Assembly: GCF_945957355.1 (NCBI RefSeq)
Contig: NZ_CAMFKM010000012.1
Coordinates: 124,001 to 188,000 of the forward strand
Direction: 5' to 3'
Length of the DNA: 64,000 bases
Origin: an uncultured Reyranella sp.
GTDB lineage: Bacteria; Pseudomonadota; Alphaproteobacteria; Reyranellales; Reyranellaceae
The translations under genes were made by a program, and so were the position numbers. This document shows positions 7,595-16,216 of this stretch, piece by piece. The notes beneath the pieces are model-generated. The model ran no database searches and was not told where the DNA came from. It saw only the letters and a program-made list of their open reading frames with translations. Positions within the stretch are counted from its first letter, which is position 1. Each line of letters opens with the position of its first letter.

Positions 7595-8386
7595 TCAAAC
7601 TCTGCGCCGCGTCAGCCAGCCGGACAGGATCAGTGCACAGGTCGCGATGGTCACGACGAGGGTCGCGAGAACGTTGATCTGCGGATCGACGCCCAGCCGG
7701 ACGCTGGAATAGACGCGCATCGGCAGCGTTTGCGACTGCGCGCCGGCGACGAACTGGGTCAGGATCAGATCGTCCAACGATAATGTGAAGGCGAGCAGCC
7801 AGCCCGAGCCGACGGAAGGCGCGATTAGCGGCAGGGTGACGGTGCGGAAGGTGACCCAGGGCGTGGCGCCGAGGTCCATCGCCGCTTCTTCCAGCGAACG
7901 GTCGAAGTCGGTGAGGCGGGCCTGCACGACGATGGCGACGAAGGCGATGGAGAAGGTCGTGTGGGCGATGGCGATGGTGAGGAAGCCGCGGTCGGGGCCG
8001 CCGAAGAGTTGCTCCGAGCCGACGAACAGCAGCAGCATCGAGATGCCCATGACGACTTCCGGCATCACCATGGGGGCGACCACGAGGCTGCCGAACAGGG
8101 TACGCCCGGGAAAGCGCGGTGCGCGCGCCAGTGCGTAGCCGGCGGCAAGACCGAGCAGCGCCGCGCCGGTCGCGCTCACCAGGGCGATGCGCAGCGACAG
8201 CCAGGCGGCCTCCAGCATCGCCTCGTTGGCGAACAGGGCATGCCACCATTTCAGGGAGAAGCCCGACCACACGGTGACGAGGCGCGATTCGTTGAACGAA
8301 TAGACGATCACCAGCGCGATCGGCAGGTAGAGGAAGGCATAGCCGAAGGCCAGCATGCCGAAGGCGAAGCGAGCTCGGGCGATCAT
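7595..8386 (-). CDS. Spermidine/putrescine-type ABC transporter permease (PotC/PotI-like)
   Basis: A 263-residue inner-membrane permease with about six membrane segments. The cytoplasmic coupling motif is EEAAMDLGATPWVTFRTVTLPLIAPS, which docks on the ATPase. The chosen ATG at 8386 overlaps the stop of the first permease gene by four bases (ATGA), showing translational coupling. It is the last gene of the four-gene importer. Family membership is clear; polyamine specificity follows from the PotF-like binding protein of the same operon. Confidence 0.88.
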   Translation of the reverse strand: MIARARFAFGMLAFGYAFLYLPIALVIVYSFNESRLVTVWSGFSLKWWHALFANEAMLEAAWLSLRIALVSATGAALLGLAAGYALARAPRFPGRTLFGSLVVAPMVMPEVVMGISMLLLFVGSEQLFGGPDRGFLTIAIAHTTFSIAFVAIVVQARLTDFDRSLEEAAMDLGATPWVTFRTVTLPLIAPSVGSGWLLAFTLSLDDLILTQFVAGAQSQTLPMRVYSSVRLGVDPQINVLATLVVTIATCALILSGWLTRRRV

Positions 8387-9222
8387 GTGCGCCGCTCCAG
8401 GCTTCGCGCCTGGTTGCGCTGGAAGAGCGCGATCGGTCCGACCAGCAGCACCAGCAGGCAGACGGCGACCGCCGAAGCCAGCGGCCAGTCGCCATTGGTG
8501 AAGAACTCGTCCCACAGGACCTTGCCGATCATCAGCGTCTCGGTCCCGCCCAGCAGGTCCGGGATCACGAATTCACCGACCGCCGGGATGAACACCAGCA
8601 GGCAACCGGCGACGATGCCGGGCAGCGACAAAGGCAGGGTGACGGTGAGGAAGGCGGCGAGCGGCTTCGCGCCCAGATCAGCCGCCGCTTCGAGCAGGCT
8701 GGGGTCGAGCTTCTCCAGGGTGGCGTAGAGCGGCAGCACCATGAAGGGCAGGTAGGCGTAAACGATGCCGAGATGCACGGCCCACTCGGTGCCGAGGATC
8801 GTGCCGGGGTTTGACGCGAGGCCGCTCCAGCGCAGGAACTGCTCGATCAGGCCGTTGTCGGCCAGCAGGCCCATCCAGGCATAGATGCGGATCAGGAACG
8901 AGGTCCAGAAGGGCAGCACGACCAGCATCAGCAGAAGCGGGCGCCGGTTGGGGGCGGCGCGCGCGATGGCATAGGCCATGGGATAGCCAAGCAGCAGCGC
9001 CACCAGGGTCGAGGTCGCGGCGATGCGCAGCGAGGAGAGCCAGGCCGCCAGATAGAGATCGTCGGAGAAGAGCAGCGCGAAGCTCTTGAAGCTGAGCCCA
9101 AGTTCGACCGGCGGCACCGAGTCGGGCGCGTAGGTGCCGACGGAGATGGCCAGCACCAGCAGGCAGGGCAGCAGGAAGAAGATCCCGAGCCATAGGAACG
9201 GAAGCCCGATGACGAAGCGCAC
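8383..9222 (-). CDS. Spermidine/putrescine-type ABC transporter permease (PotB/PotH-like)
   Basis: A 279-residue permease with six membrane segments and the coupling loop LLEAAADLGAKPLAAFLTVTLPLSLPGI. It would pair with the PotC/PotI-like permease to form the transmembrane channel. The gene is separated from the upstream ATPase gene by 194 bases that hold a REP-like palindrome, so transcription or message stability may change at this point in the operon. Confidence 0.88.
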   Translation of the reverse strand: MRFVIGLPFLWLGIFFLLPCLLVLAISVGTYAPDSVPPVELGLSFKSFALLFSDDLYLAAWLSSLRIAATSTLVALLLGYPMAYAIARAAPNRRPLLLMLVVLPFWTSFLIRIYAWMGLLADNGLIEQFLRWSGLASNPGTILGTEWAVHLGIVYAYLPFMVLPLYATLEKLDPSLLEAAADLGAKPLAAFLTVTLPLSLPGIVAGCLLVFIPAVGEFVIPDLLGGTETLMIGKVLWDEFFTNGDWPLASAVAVCLLVLLVGPIALFQRNQARSLERRT

Positions 9223-9258
9223 TGTCTAGAGACCTTCCATTTTACAGTGACCCACTTA

Positions 9259-9370
9259 CCTCATCCTGAGGAGCGCCGCGAAGCGGCGCGTCTCGAAGGA
9301 TGGGCAACAGGCAAGGTGCTCGTTCCGACCCTTCGAGACGCATCGCTGCGCGATGCTCCTCAGGGTGAGG
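9259..9370. repeat. REP-like composite palindrome, copy 1
   Basis: A 112-bp element opening CCTCATCCTGAGGAGC and closing GCTCCTCAGGGTGAGG, which pair with one mismatch. Inside are a perfect hairpin GCGCCGC-GAA-GCGGCGC, an inner stem CGTCTCGAAGG/CCTTCGAGACG and a second hairpin GCATCG-CTGCG-CGATGC. The whole folds as a cruciform. Related copies lie at 46358-46466 and, reduced, at 24991-25030. Such elements are common in intergenic spaces of alphaproteobacteria. This one fills the gap between the ATPase and first permease genes of the polyamine importer. Confidence 0.8.
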
Positions 9371-9416
9371 GCGGTGTTGGAGTGCTCGGCTCGATTCAAA
9401 ATCGCGCATGAGCGCT

Positions 9417-10415
9417 CTATGCCTCCAGTCTCTGGCCGGCCTCGTCCGACCAGCCCAGCCAGACCGATTGTCCGCGTGCGAAGGCGGCGCCCGCGCTGCG
9501 GCTGATGTTCGTCGTCGACACGGTCATCGTGCCGTGGGCGTCGGTCTCGACATTATAGAGCGAGCGGTCGCCCTCATAGGCGACGTCGACGATTCGGGCG
9601 GCGACGGTCCGGGGCAGGGCAGGCCGGTCGGCCGACAGCGTGATCTTCTCGGGGCGCAGCGCCATCCAGCCGCCGCCGTCGAGGGCGATTATGTTGGCGA
9701 TGCCGATGAAATCGGCCACGAAGCGCGAGGCCGGGTGCTCGTAGACCTCGTGCGGCGTGCCGATCTGGGCGATGCGACCGGCGTTCATCACGGCGAGGCG
9801 CGTCGCCATCGACATGGCCTCCTCCTGGTCGTGCGTGACCATGACGAAGGTGAGACCGAGTTGCTCCTGCAGGCGCACCATCTCGAAGCGCGTGCCCTCG
9901 CGCAGCTTGCGGTCGAGTGCGGCCAGCGGCTCGTCGAGCAGCAGGAGCTTGGGCCGCTTCACCAGCGCCCGGGCCAGCGCCACCCTCTGGCGCTGGCCGC
10001 CGGAAAGCTGTGAGGGCTTGCGCTTCGCATGATCCTGCAGATGCACGAGCTTCAGGATTTCCGCGACCCGCTCGGCGATCTCCGGGCCCTTCACCCCGTC
10101 GCGGCGCAGCCCGTAACCCACGTTCGCCGCCACATCCATGTGCGGGAAGAGGGCGTAGGACTGGAACATCATGTTCACCGGCCGCCGGTAAGGCGGCACG
10201 TCGGTCATGTCCTGTCCGTCGATGAACAGCCGTCCTTCGTCGGGCGTCTCGAAGCCGGCCAGCATGCGAAGAAGTGTGGTCTTGCCGCAGCCCGAGCCGC
10301 CCAGCAGCGCGAACAACTCGCCGCGCGCGATCTCGAGGTCGACGCGGTCGACGGCGACGATCGGCCCAAAGCGCCTGGTCAGTCCCTCGATGCGGACGAT
10401 CGGCCCTGAATTCAA
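9417..10415 (-). CDS. Polyamine-type ABC transporter ATP-binding protein (PotA/PotG-like)
   Basis: A 332-residue ATPase with Walker A (GGSGCGKTT), Q-loop (MFQSYALFPHM), signature (LSGGQRQRVALARAL), Walker B (LLLLDEPLAALD) and switch His (VTHDQEEAM), followed by a TOBE-type C-terminal regulatory domain from about residue 240. The first codon is a TTG at 10415, one base after the TGA of the binding protein gene, which indicates coupled translation. Energises the importer encoded by the neighbouring genes. Confidence 0.88.
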   Translation of the reverse strand: MNSGPIVRIEGLTRRFGPIVAVDRVDLEIARGELFALLGGSGCGKTTLLRMLAGFETPDEGRLFIDGQDMTDVPPYRRPVNMMFQSYALFPHMDVAANVGYGLRRDGVKGPEIAERVAEILKLVHLQDHAKRKPSQLSGGQRQRVALARALVKRPKLLLLDEPLAALDRKLREGTRFEMVRLQEQLGLTFVMVTHDQEEAMSMATRLAVMNAGRIAQIGTPHEVYEHPASRFVADFIGIANIIALDGGGWMALRPEKITLSADRPALPRTVAARIVDVAYEGDRSLYNVETDAHGTMTVSTTNISRSAGAAFARGQSVWLGWSDEAGQRLEA

Positions 10416-10416
10416 T

Positions 10417-11502
10417 TCAGCGACCCGTCTTCACGGAGGTCCACAGCCGCGTGCGGTCGCGTACCTGTTCGGCCGTGCCGGCGGTGATGGTGTAGAACTT
10501 CGCGCGCACGTCGGCCGGCGGATAGATCAGCGGATTCTCCGAAATGTCCTTGGGCAGCAGGGCGAAGGCGGCCTTGTTGCCGTTGGCGTAGCCGGTGAGC
10601 GCGCTCGACGCCGCGGCGACCTTGGGCTCCAGCATGAAGTCGAGGAAGCGGTAGGCGTTGGCCTGGTTGGGCGCATCCTTCGGGATCGCCACGACGTCGA
10701 TCCAGAGCAGCGAACCTTCCTTGGGGATGGTGTAGTCGATCTCGACCTTGCTGGCGGCCTTGGCACCGCGGTCGCGCGCCTGGAAGATATCGCCGGAGAA
10801 TCCGAAGGCGAGGCAGATGTTCCCGCCGGCCAGGGCATTGATGTACTCCGAGGAATGGAACTTGCGGACGTAGGGCCGGATCGCCTTCACCACGTCGGCG
10901 GCCTTGGCGAGGTCTTCCGTCTTCTTGGAATCGGGATCGAGGCCGAGATACTTCAGCGCGGCCGGCAGCACGTCGGTGGCGCTGTCGAGCAGCATGACGC
11001 CGCAATCCTGGAACTTCGAGACGACCGCCGGATCGAAGATCATGCGCAGCGAATCGACCGGCGCGTCGGCCATGCGCTTCCTGATCTCGGCGACGTTGTA
11101 GCCGATGCCCGTCGTTCCCCACATCCACGGCACGCCATGGGCGTTGCCGGGATCGTACTTGGCCAGCGCCGCCATGATCTCGGGATCGAGGTTCTTCCAG
11201 TTCTTCAGCTTCGACTTGTCGAGGGGCAGGAAGATATTGGCCTGCAGCTGGCGTACGAAGAACGGCGAGGCCGTCGGCACCACGATGTCGTAGCCCGACC
11301 GGCCGGTCCGAAGCTTGGCGTCGAGGATCTCGTTGCTGTCGTAGGTCGTGTAGTTGACCTTGATGCCGGTATCCTTGGCGAAGTCCTTCACCTGGTCCTC
11401 AGCGATGTAGTCAGACCAGTTGTAGACGTTGACCGAGCCCTGGGCGGCGACGGGACCGGCAGCGGCGAGGAGGAGCAAAGAGGCAACGGCAAGCAGACGC
11501 AT
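10417..11502 (-). CDS. Extracellular polyamine-binding protein (PotD/PotF-like)
   Basis: A periplasmic binding protein of 361 residues with a cleaved signal (MRLLAVASLLLLAAAGPVAAQG). The mature start NVYNWSDYIAEDQVKDFAKDTG is typical of PotD/PotF, and the later block GVPWMWGTTGIGYNV also matches the family. It would capture putrescine or spermidine and deliver it to the permease pair. An in-frame start 27 bases upstream exists, but the second Met gives a standard signal peptide. The gene begins 16 bases after the LivF stop, so it may be read as an extension of the Liv operon. Confidence 0.87.
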   Translation of the reverse strand: MRLLAVASLLLLAAAGPVAAQGSVNVYNWSDYIAEDQVKDFAKDTGIKVNYTTYDSNEILDAKLRTGRSGYDIVVPTASPFFVRQLQANIFLPLDKSKLKNWKNLDPEIMAALAKYDPGNAHGVPWMWGTTGIGYNVAEIRKRMADAPVDSLRMIFDPAVVSKFQDCGVMLLDSATDVLPAALKYLGLDPDSKKTEDLAKAADVVKAIRPYVRKFHSSEYINALAGGNICLAFGFSGDIFQARDRGAKAASKVEIDYTIPKEGSLLWIDVVAIPKDAPNQANAYRFLDFMLEPKVAAASSALTGYANGNKAAFALLPKDISENPLIYPPADVRAKFYTITAGTAEQVRDRTRLWTSVKTGR

Positions 11503-11518
11503 CAGCAACTCCGCAGGA

Positions 11519-12220
11519 TCAGACGCCAAGATACCTGTGCTGCAGGTCCTTGTCCCCGGCCAGGGCCTGGGACGAGCCGACCCACACGACGCGGCCCTTC
11601 TCGACGATGTGGTGGCGGTCGGCGAGCGGGATCAGCGCCGACACGTTCTTGTCGATGACCAGGATCGCCTGGCCCTCGCTCTTCAGCCGGCCGAGGCAGG
11701 ACCAGATTTCCTGGCGGATCAGCGGCGCCAGCCCCTCGGTCGCCTCGTCGAGGATGAGGAGCTTGGGGTTGGTCATCAGGGCGCGGCCGATCGCCAGCAT
11801 CTGCTGCTCGCCGCCGGAGAGCTGGTTGCCCATGTTGCGCTGGCGCTCGGCCAGCCGCGGGAAGAACTCGAAGACGCGCGCGATGGTCCACGGGTTCGGC
11901 CGCGCCGTACGGTTGGCGCTGGCGGCCACGAGGTTCTCGCGCACCGAGAGGTTGGGGAAGATCTGGCGTCCCTCCGGCACCAGTCCGAGCCCGAGCCGGG
12001 CGATCCGGAAGGCGGGAAGTCCGTTGACCTTGTTGCCTTCGAACTCGACCGCGCCCCGCCGCGCCGGCATCAGGCCCATGATTGTGTGCACGGTGGTGGT
12101 CTTGCCCATGCCGTTGCGCCCCATCAGGGTCACGACCTCGCCGGCATCGATGGCGAGTTCCATGCCGAACAGGGCCTGGCTGGGGCCGTAGAAGGCGTCG
12201 AGCTCGCGGACCTTCAGCAT
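11519..12220 (-). CDS. livF: Branched-chain/aromatic-acid-type ABC ATP-binding protein LivF
   Basis: A 233-residue ATPase with Walker A GRNGMGKTT, signature LSGGEQQMLAIGRAL and Walker B LLILDEATEGLAP. The short C-terminus, without a regulatory domain, is typical of LivF. Its ATG overlaps the stop of the LivG gene by one base (TGATG arrangement). It is the last gene of a HMGF series whose binding protein and a CoA ligase lie upstream, so the substrate may be an aromatic acid rather than an amino acid (inference). Confidence 0.88.
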   Translation of the reverse strand: MLKVRELDAFYGPSQALFGMELAIDAGEVVTLMGRNGMGKTTTVHTIMGLMPARRGAVEFEGNKVNGLPAFRIARLGLGLVPEGRQIFPNLSVRENLVAASANRTARPNPWTIARVFEFFPRLAERQRNMGNQLSGGEQQMLAIGRALMTNPKLLILDEATEGLAPLIRQEIWSCLGRLKSEGQAILVIDKNVSALIPLADRHHIVEKGRVVWVGSSQALAGDKDLQHRYLGV

Positions 12221-12987
12221 CAGGCCATCTCCTCGCCGAGATAGGCCTGGCGCACGTCCGGGTTCGCCCGGATCTCGTTGGGCGTGCCGCTGGCAATGGC
12301 ACGGCCGTAGACCAGCACGGTGATGCGATCGGCGAGCTGGAACACGGCATCCATGTCGTGCTCGATCAGCAGCATGGCGTGCTTCTGCTTCAGCGCCCGC
12401 AGGAAGCCGATCAGCCGCTGGCTCTCCTCGACGCCCATGCCGGCCATCGGCTCATCGAGCAGCAGCAGGGTGGGCTCGCCGGCCAGGGCCATGGCGATCT
12501 CGAGCTGGCGCTGCTCGCCATGGCTCAGGGACGAGGCCAGGGTGCCGGCGCGCTCGCCCAGTCCGACTTCCGCGAGCAGGCGGCGGGCGGGGCCGCGCAG
12601 CCTCTCGTCGCGGCGCGCGTCGGCGAGGAAGCGGAAGGAATGGCCGGCATGGCCCTGCACGGCCAGCGCCACGTTCTCGAGCGCCGTGAACTCGCGCAAC
12701 ACCGACGTGATCTGGAAGGAGCGGCCGAGGCCCAGCCGCACGCGCGCATGGGTCGGCAGGCGGGTGACGTCGCGGCCGGCGAAGTGGATGGCGCCGGAAT
12801 CGGGAGCGACCACGCCGGTGAGCTGGTGGACCAGCGTTGTCTTGCCGGCGCCATTTGGGCCGATCAGCGCATGGATCTCGCCCGGCCGGACCTCGATCGA
12901 CACGTTGTCGGTGGCCAGCAGGCCGCCATAGCGCTTCACCAGCCCCTCGGTGCGCAGCAGGGGCTCAGTCATGGGCTGTTTAGTCAT
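12220..12987 (-). CDS. livG: Branched-chain/aromatic-acid-type ABC ATP-binding protein LivG
   Basis: A 255-residue ATPase: Walker A GPNGAGKTTL, signature LSHGEQRQLEIAMAL, Walker B LLLLDEPMAGMG and the LivG-type C-terminal segment ending VRQAYLGEEMA. It partners LivF in the heterodimeric motor. It overlaps the end of the LivM gene by 8 bases. A second Met five codons in is possible, but only the first has a GGGGCG-like sequence before it. Confidence 0.88.
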   Translation of the reverse strand: MTKQPMTEPLLRTEGLVKRYGGLLATDNVSIEVRPGEIHALIGPNGAGKTTLVHQLTGVVAPDSGAIHFAGRDVTRLPTHARVRLGLGRSFQITSVLREFTALENVALAVQGHAGHSFRFLADARRDERLRGPARRLLAEVGLGERAGTLASSLSHGEQRQLEIAMALAGEPTLLLLDEPMAGMGVEESQRLIGFLRALKQKHAMLLIEHDMDAVFQLADRITVLVYGRAIASGTPNEIRANPDVRQAYLGEEMA

Positions 12988-13948
12988 GACGGCGCCCCAG
13001 CAGCGAATCGATGCCGCCGCGCGCGTAGAGCGCGATCAGCACCAGCAGCGGGCCGAACACGATCATCCAGTATTCGCCCCAGCCTTTGTGCGCGAGGTTG
13101 AGGATGGGTGGCAGCGCCTCCTCCAGCACGAAGAAGGCGATGGTGCCGTAGAGCGGGCCGAACAGGGTGCCCATGCCGCCCAGCACGACGATGACGATGA
13201 GGTCGCCCGACTTCATCCACGACATCATGGCGGGCGAGACGTAGGCGCCTTCGTTGGCGAGCAGGATGCCCGACAGCCCGCCCAGCGCACCGGCGATGGT
13301 GAAGGCGGCCAGTCGGTAGCGGAACACCGGGAAGCCGAGCGCCGTCATGCGCAGCTCGTTCGACTTCGCGCCGCGGATCACCAGGCCGAAGCGGGAATTG
13401 GCGTAGCGGCCACAGAACCACAGGCTGGCGCAGAGCAGGGCGAAGCACAGCCAGTAGAAGCTCGCCTTGTCGCGCAGGTCGATCAGCCCGGGAAAGCGGC
13501 TGCGGCTGATGTTGAGCCCGTCGTCGCCGCCATAGGCTTCGAGCCCGCTGCCCACGTAATAGACGAGCTGCGCGAAGGCGAGCGTGATCATGATGAAGTA
13601 GAGGCCGCGCGTGCGGAGCGACAGCGCGCCGATCAGGGCAGCCCATGCCGTCGCGGCCAGAAGCGCGACCGGCCACTGGATCCAGCCGCTGGAGATGCCT
13701 TCGGCCGACAGGATGCCTACCGCGTAGCCGCCGATCCCGAAGAACATCGCGTGGCCGAAGCTCACCAGCCCGCCATAGCCCAGGATCATGTTGAGGCTGA
13801 CCGCGGCGATCGACCAGATGACGATGCGCGTGCCGATCGACAGGAGATAGCGCTGGTCGAACGCCTGGGTGAGCAGCGGCAGGACCGCCAGCACCACGAG
13901 GATCAGGGCGGTTACGAGCCCACGCGGCGTACGGAGGGCCGCCATCAT
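12980..13948 (-). CDS. livM: Branched-chain/aromatic-acid-type ABC permease LivM
   Basis: A permease of about 322 residues with 8-10 membrane segments and the LivM signatures SLNMILGYGGLVSFGHAMFFGIGGY and GMGTLFGPLYGT. The start at 13948 is chosen because it overlaps the LivH stop by four bases (ATGA); an upstream ATG at 13981 would overlap LivH by 37 bases. Confidence 0.88.
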   Translation of the reverse strand: MMAALRTPRGLVTALILVVLAVLPLLTQAFDQRYLLSIGTRIVIWSIAAVSLNMILGYGGLVSFGHAMFFGIGGYAVGILSAEGISSGWIQWPVALLAATAWAALIGALSLRTRGLYFIMITLAFAQLVYYVGSGLEAYGGDDGLNISRSRFPGLIDLRDKASFYWLCFALLCASLWFCGRYANSRFGLVIRGAKSNELRMTALGFPVFRYRLAAFTIAGALGGLSGILLANEGAYVSPAMMSWMKSGDLIVIVVLGGMGTLFGPLYGTIAFFVLEEALPPILNLAHKGWGEYWMIVFGPLLVLIALYARGGIDSLLGRRHD

Positions 13949-14859
13949 GTGCGCTGGCCGAACAGGCCGGTCGGCCGCCACACCAGCACCACTGCCATCA
14001 GCACATAGACCATCACCTGCGAGATCGCCGGCGCGGCGCTCGAGGCGGCGCTGGAGCTCATGAAGGTCTTGAGGATGTCGGGCAGAAAGGCGCGGCCCAC
14101 GATATCGATCTGGCCGACCACCATGGCGGCGATGAAGGCGCCCTTGATGGAGCCGATGCCGCCGATGACGATGATGACGAGGGCGAGGATCAGGATGTCG
14201 TCGCCCATGCCGATCCGGACCGAGGCGATGGGAGCGGACATCAGTCCCGCCAGTCCTGCGAACACCGCGCCGAGGCCGAACACCAGGCTGAACAGCAGTT
14301 CGATGTTGACCCCCAGCGCGCCGATCATGCGGCGGTTGGAGGCGCCGGCGCGGATCAGCATGCCGAGCCGCGTGCGCGCCACCAGCCAGGCCAGCAGGAT
14401 GGCCACCAGGGCGCCGACGACGATGATGGCGAAGCGGTAGGCGGGGTAGGGCACGCCGGGCAGGATCTCGATGGTGTGGTTCAGAAAGCCCGGCACCGCG
14501 ATGCTCTTGCCCGCCGGGCCCCAGAGCGCGCGCACCAGCTCGTTGAAGAACAGGATCAGGCCGAAGGTCGCCAGCACCTGGGTGAGATGATCGCGGGCGT
14601 AGAGCTTTCGGATCACCACGATCTCGACGGTGACGCCCAGCAGGAAGGTCGCGGGCAGCGCCAGCAGCGCACCCAGGACGAACGAATCGGTGATGCCGAT
14701 CAGGGTCCAGGCGATGTAGGCGCCCATCATGTAGAGCGAGCCGTGCGCCAGGTTGACCAGGTCCATGATGCCGAGCGTCAGCGTCAGGCCGGCGGCGAGC
14801 AGGAACATCAGCAGGCCGAGCTGCACGCCGTTCAGCACCTGGAGCAGCAGATATTCCAT
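13945..14859 (-). CDS. livH: Branched-chain/aromatic-acid-type ABC permease LivH
   Basis: A 304-residue permease with eight hydrophobic segments and the family block GLTLTLGIMDLVNLAHGSLYMMGAY near the N-terminus. It forms the channel with LivM. It lies 91 bases downstream of the binding protein gene, with two perfect hairpins in between that may lower its expression relative to the binding protein. Confidence 0.88.
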   Translation of the reverse strand: MEYLLLQVLNGVQLGLLMFLLAAGLTLTLGIMDLVNLAHGSLYMMGAYIAWTLIGITDSFVLGALLALPATFLLGVTVEIVVIRKLYARDHLTQVLATFGLILFFNELVRALWGPAGKSIAVPGFLNHTIEILPGVPYPAYRFAIIVVGALVAILLAWLVARTRLGMLIRAGASNRRMIGALGVNIELLFSLVFGLGAVFAGLAGLMSAPIASVRIGMGDDILILALVIIVIGGIGSIKGAFIAAMVVGQIDIVGRAFLPDILKTFMSSSAASSAAPAISQVMVYVLMAVVLVWRPTGLFGQRT

Positions 14860-14885
14860 CTATTCCGTCACGCCCTAAAACGAAA

Positions 14886-14909
14886 CGGGAGCGCGTTGCC
14901 GCGCTCCCG
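14886..14909 (-). terminator. Hairpin 1 between the binding protein and livH genes
   Basis: Perfect 10-bp stem CGGGAGCGCG-TTGC-CGCGCTCCCG, with no U-run on the minus strand. It probably acts as a partial terminator or a 3' stabiliser of the binding-protein message, a common way to make more receptor than permease. Confidence 0.5.
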
Positions 14910-14916
14910 GAATCCT

Positions 14917-14942
14917 TTCCTCCCCAGATGACTGGGGAGGAA
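14917..14942 (-). terminator. Hairpin 2 between the binding protein and livH genes
   Basis: Perfect 11-bp stem TTCCTCCCCAG-ATGA-CTGGGGAGGAA, beginning nine bases after the binding-protein stop on the minus strand. Together with hairpin 1 it makes a double stem-loop 3' end typical of messages protected from exonucleases. Confidence 0.5.
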
Positions 14943-14950
14943 CATGATCT

Positions 14951-16129
14951 CTACTTCATCGGGCACTTGGCCGCGAAGGGATCGACCGCGTCCTTCACGG
15001 CGGTGGCGATGGTCTTCACCGTCATCATGCCCTGCGGATCCTTGACCGTTTCCTGGATGTAGAAATTCTCGATCGGGAAATTGTTGTTGCCGAACTTGAA
15101 GTCGCCGCGCACCGACTTGAAGTTGGCCTTCTTCATCTCGGCGCGGACCTTATCCTTGTTGGAGAGGTCGCCCTTCAGCGCCTCGGCGGCCGAGGCCATC
15201 AGCATGATCGCGTCGTAGCTCTGCGCACCGTAGTAGGACGGATAGACGCCGTGCTTCTTCTTGAAGTCCGCGACGTACTTCTTGTTGGCCTCGTTCGGCA
15301 GGTCGTTGACCCATTCCTGGGCGCCCAGCGTGCCCAGCGCGAGGTCGCCCTGCTGCGGCAGGGTGATCGCGTCGATCGAGAACACTTGGTAGAGCGGCAC
15401 GGTCTTGTTGAGGCCCGACTGCGCCCACTGCTTGACGAACTGAACGCCGTGCGCGCCGGGATAGAAGATGAAGATGCCGTCCGGCTTGGCGGCGGCGATC
15501 TTGGTCATCTCGGCCGAGAAGTCCAGCTGGTCGGGCCACTTGGTGTAGTCCTCGCTGACGATCTTGCCCTTGTAGGTGCGCTTGACGCCCGCGAGCATGT
15601 CCTTGCCGGCGGCGTAATTGGGGCCGACCAGGTAGAGGCTCTTCACGCCCTTGGTGTTGAGATACTCGCCCATCGCCATCGGCGTCTGGTCATTCTGCCA
15701 GGAGGTCGAGAAGAAGTTCTTGTTGCAGAGCTCGCCGGCGATCTGCGACGGGCCCGCATTGGCCGAGACGAGGATCGTATCGCCTTCGTCGACCACGGTC
15801 TTGTAGGAGGCCAGCAGGACGTTCGACCAGATGTAGCCGGCGATGAAGTTCACCTTGTCCTGCTGGACGAGCTTCTCGGAGCGGGCCTTGCCGACGTCCG
15901 GCTTGAACTGGTCGTCCTCGTAGATGATTTCGAAGGGCTTGCCGCCCATCTTGCCGCCGAGATGTTCCTTGGCGAGCTCGACCGAGCGGCGCATGTCCTC
16001 GCCGATCGCGGCCTGCGGGCCCGAGAAAGTGCTGACGAAGCCAATCTTGACCGGGCTCTGGGCCATCGCCGGCAGGCCGAATGCCATCGCCGCCGCAATT
16101 GTTGCGGTCCCAAACAATTTGTTATTCAT
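14951..16129 (-). CDS. ABC transporter substrate-binding protein (LivK-like, candidate aromatic-acid receptor)
   Basis: A 392-residue periplasmic receptor with signal peptide (MNNKLFGTATIAAAMAFGLPAMAQ) and a type I binding-protein fold starting VKIGFVSTFSGPQAAIGEDM. GGGAG about 8-12 bases upstream supports the ATG at 16129 over longer frames. It lies 88 bases downstream of the benzoate-CoA ligase gene and upstream of livHMGF. Receptors in this setting often bind benzoate or hydroxybenzoates, so aromatic-acid binding is the favoured but unproven role. Confidence 0.85.
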   Translation of the reverse strand: MNNKLFGTATIAAAMAFGLPAMAQSPVKIGFVSTFSGPQAAIGEDMRRSVELAKEHLGGKMGGKPFEIIYEDDQFKPDVGKARSEKLVQQDKVNFIAGYIWSNVLLASYKTVVDEGDTILVSANAGPSQIAGELCNKNFFSTSWQNDQTPMAMGEYLNTKGVKSLYLVGPNYAAGKDMLAGVKRTYKGKIVSEDYTKWPDQLDFSAEMTKIAAAKPDGIFIFYPGAHGVQFVKQWAQSGLNKTVPLYQVFSIDAITLPQQGDLALGTLGAQEWVNDLPNEANKKYVADFKKKHGVYPSYYGAQSYDAIMLMASAAEALKGDLSNKDKVRAEMKKANFKSVRGDFKFGNNNFPIENFYIQETVKDPQGMMTVKTIATAVKDAVDPFAAKCPMK

Positions 16130-16216
16130 GAGCCGTCGCTCCCTGTTTTCCCTTTGCGCCATAAAAGCGGAAATCCCGCGGCCCAACAATCGCTTAATGG
16201 CCGGTCGCAGGGGGCC

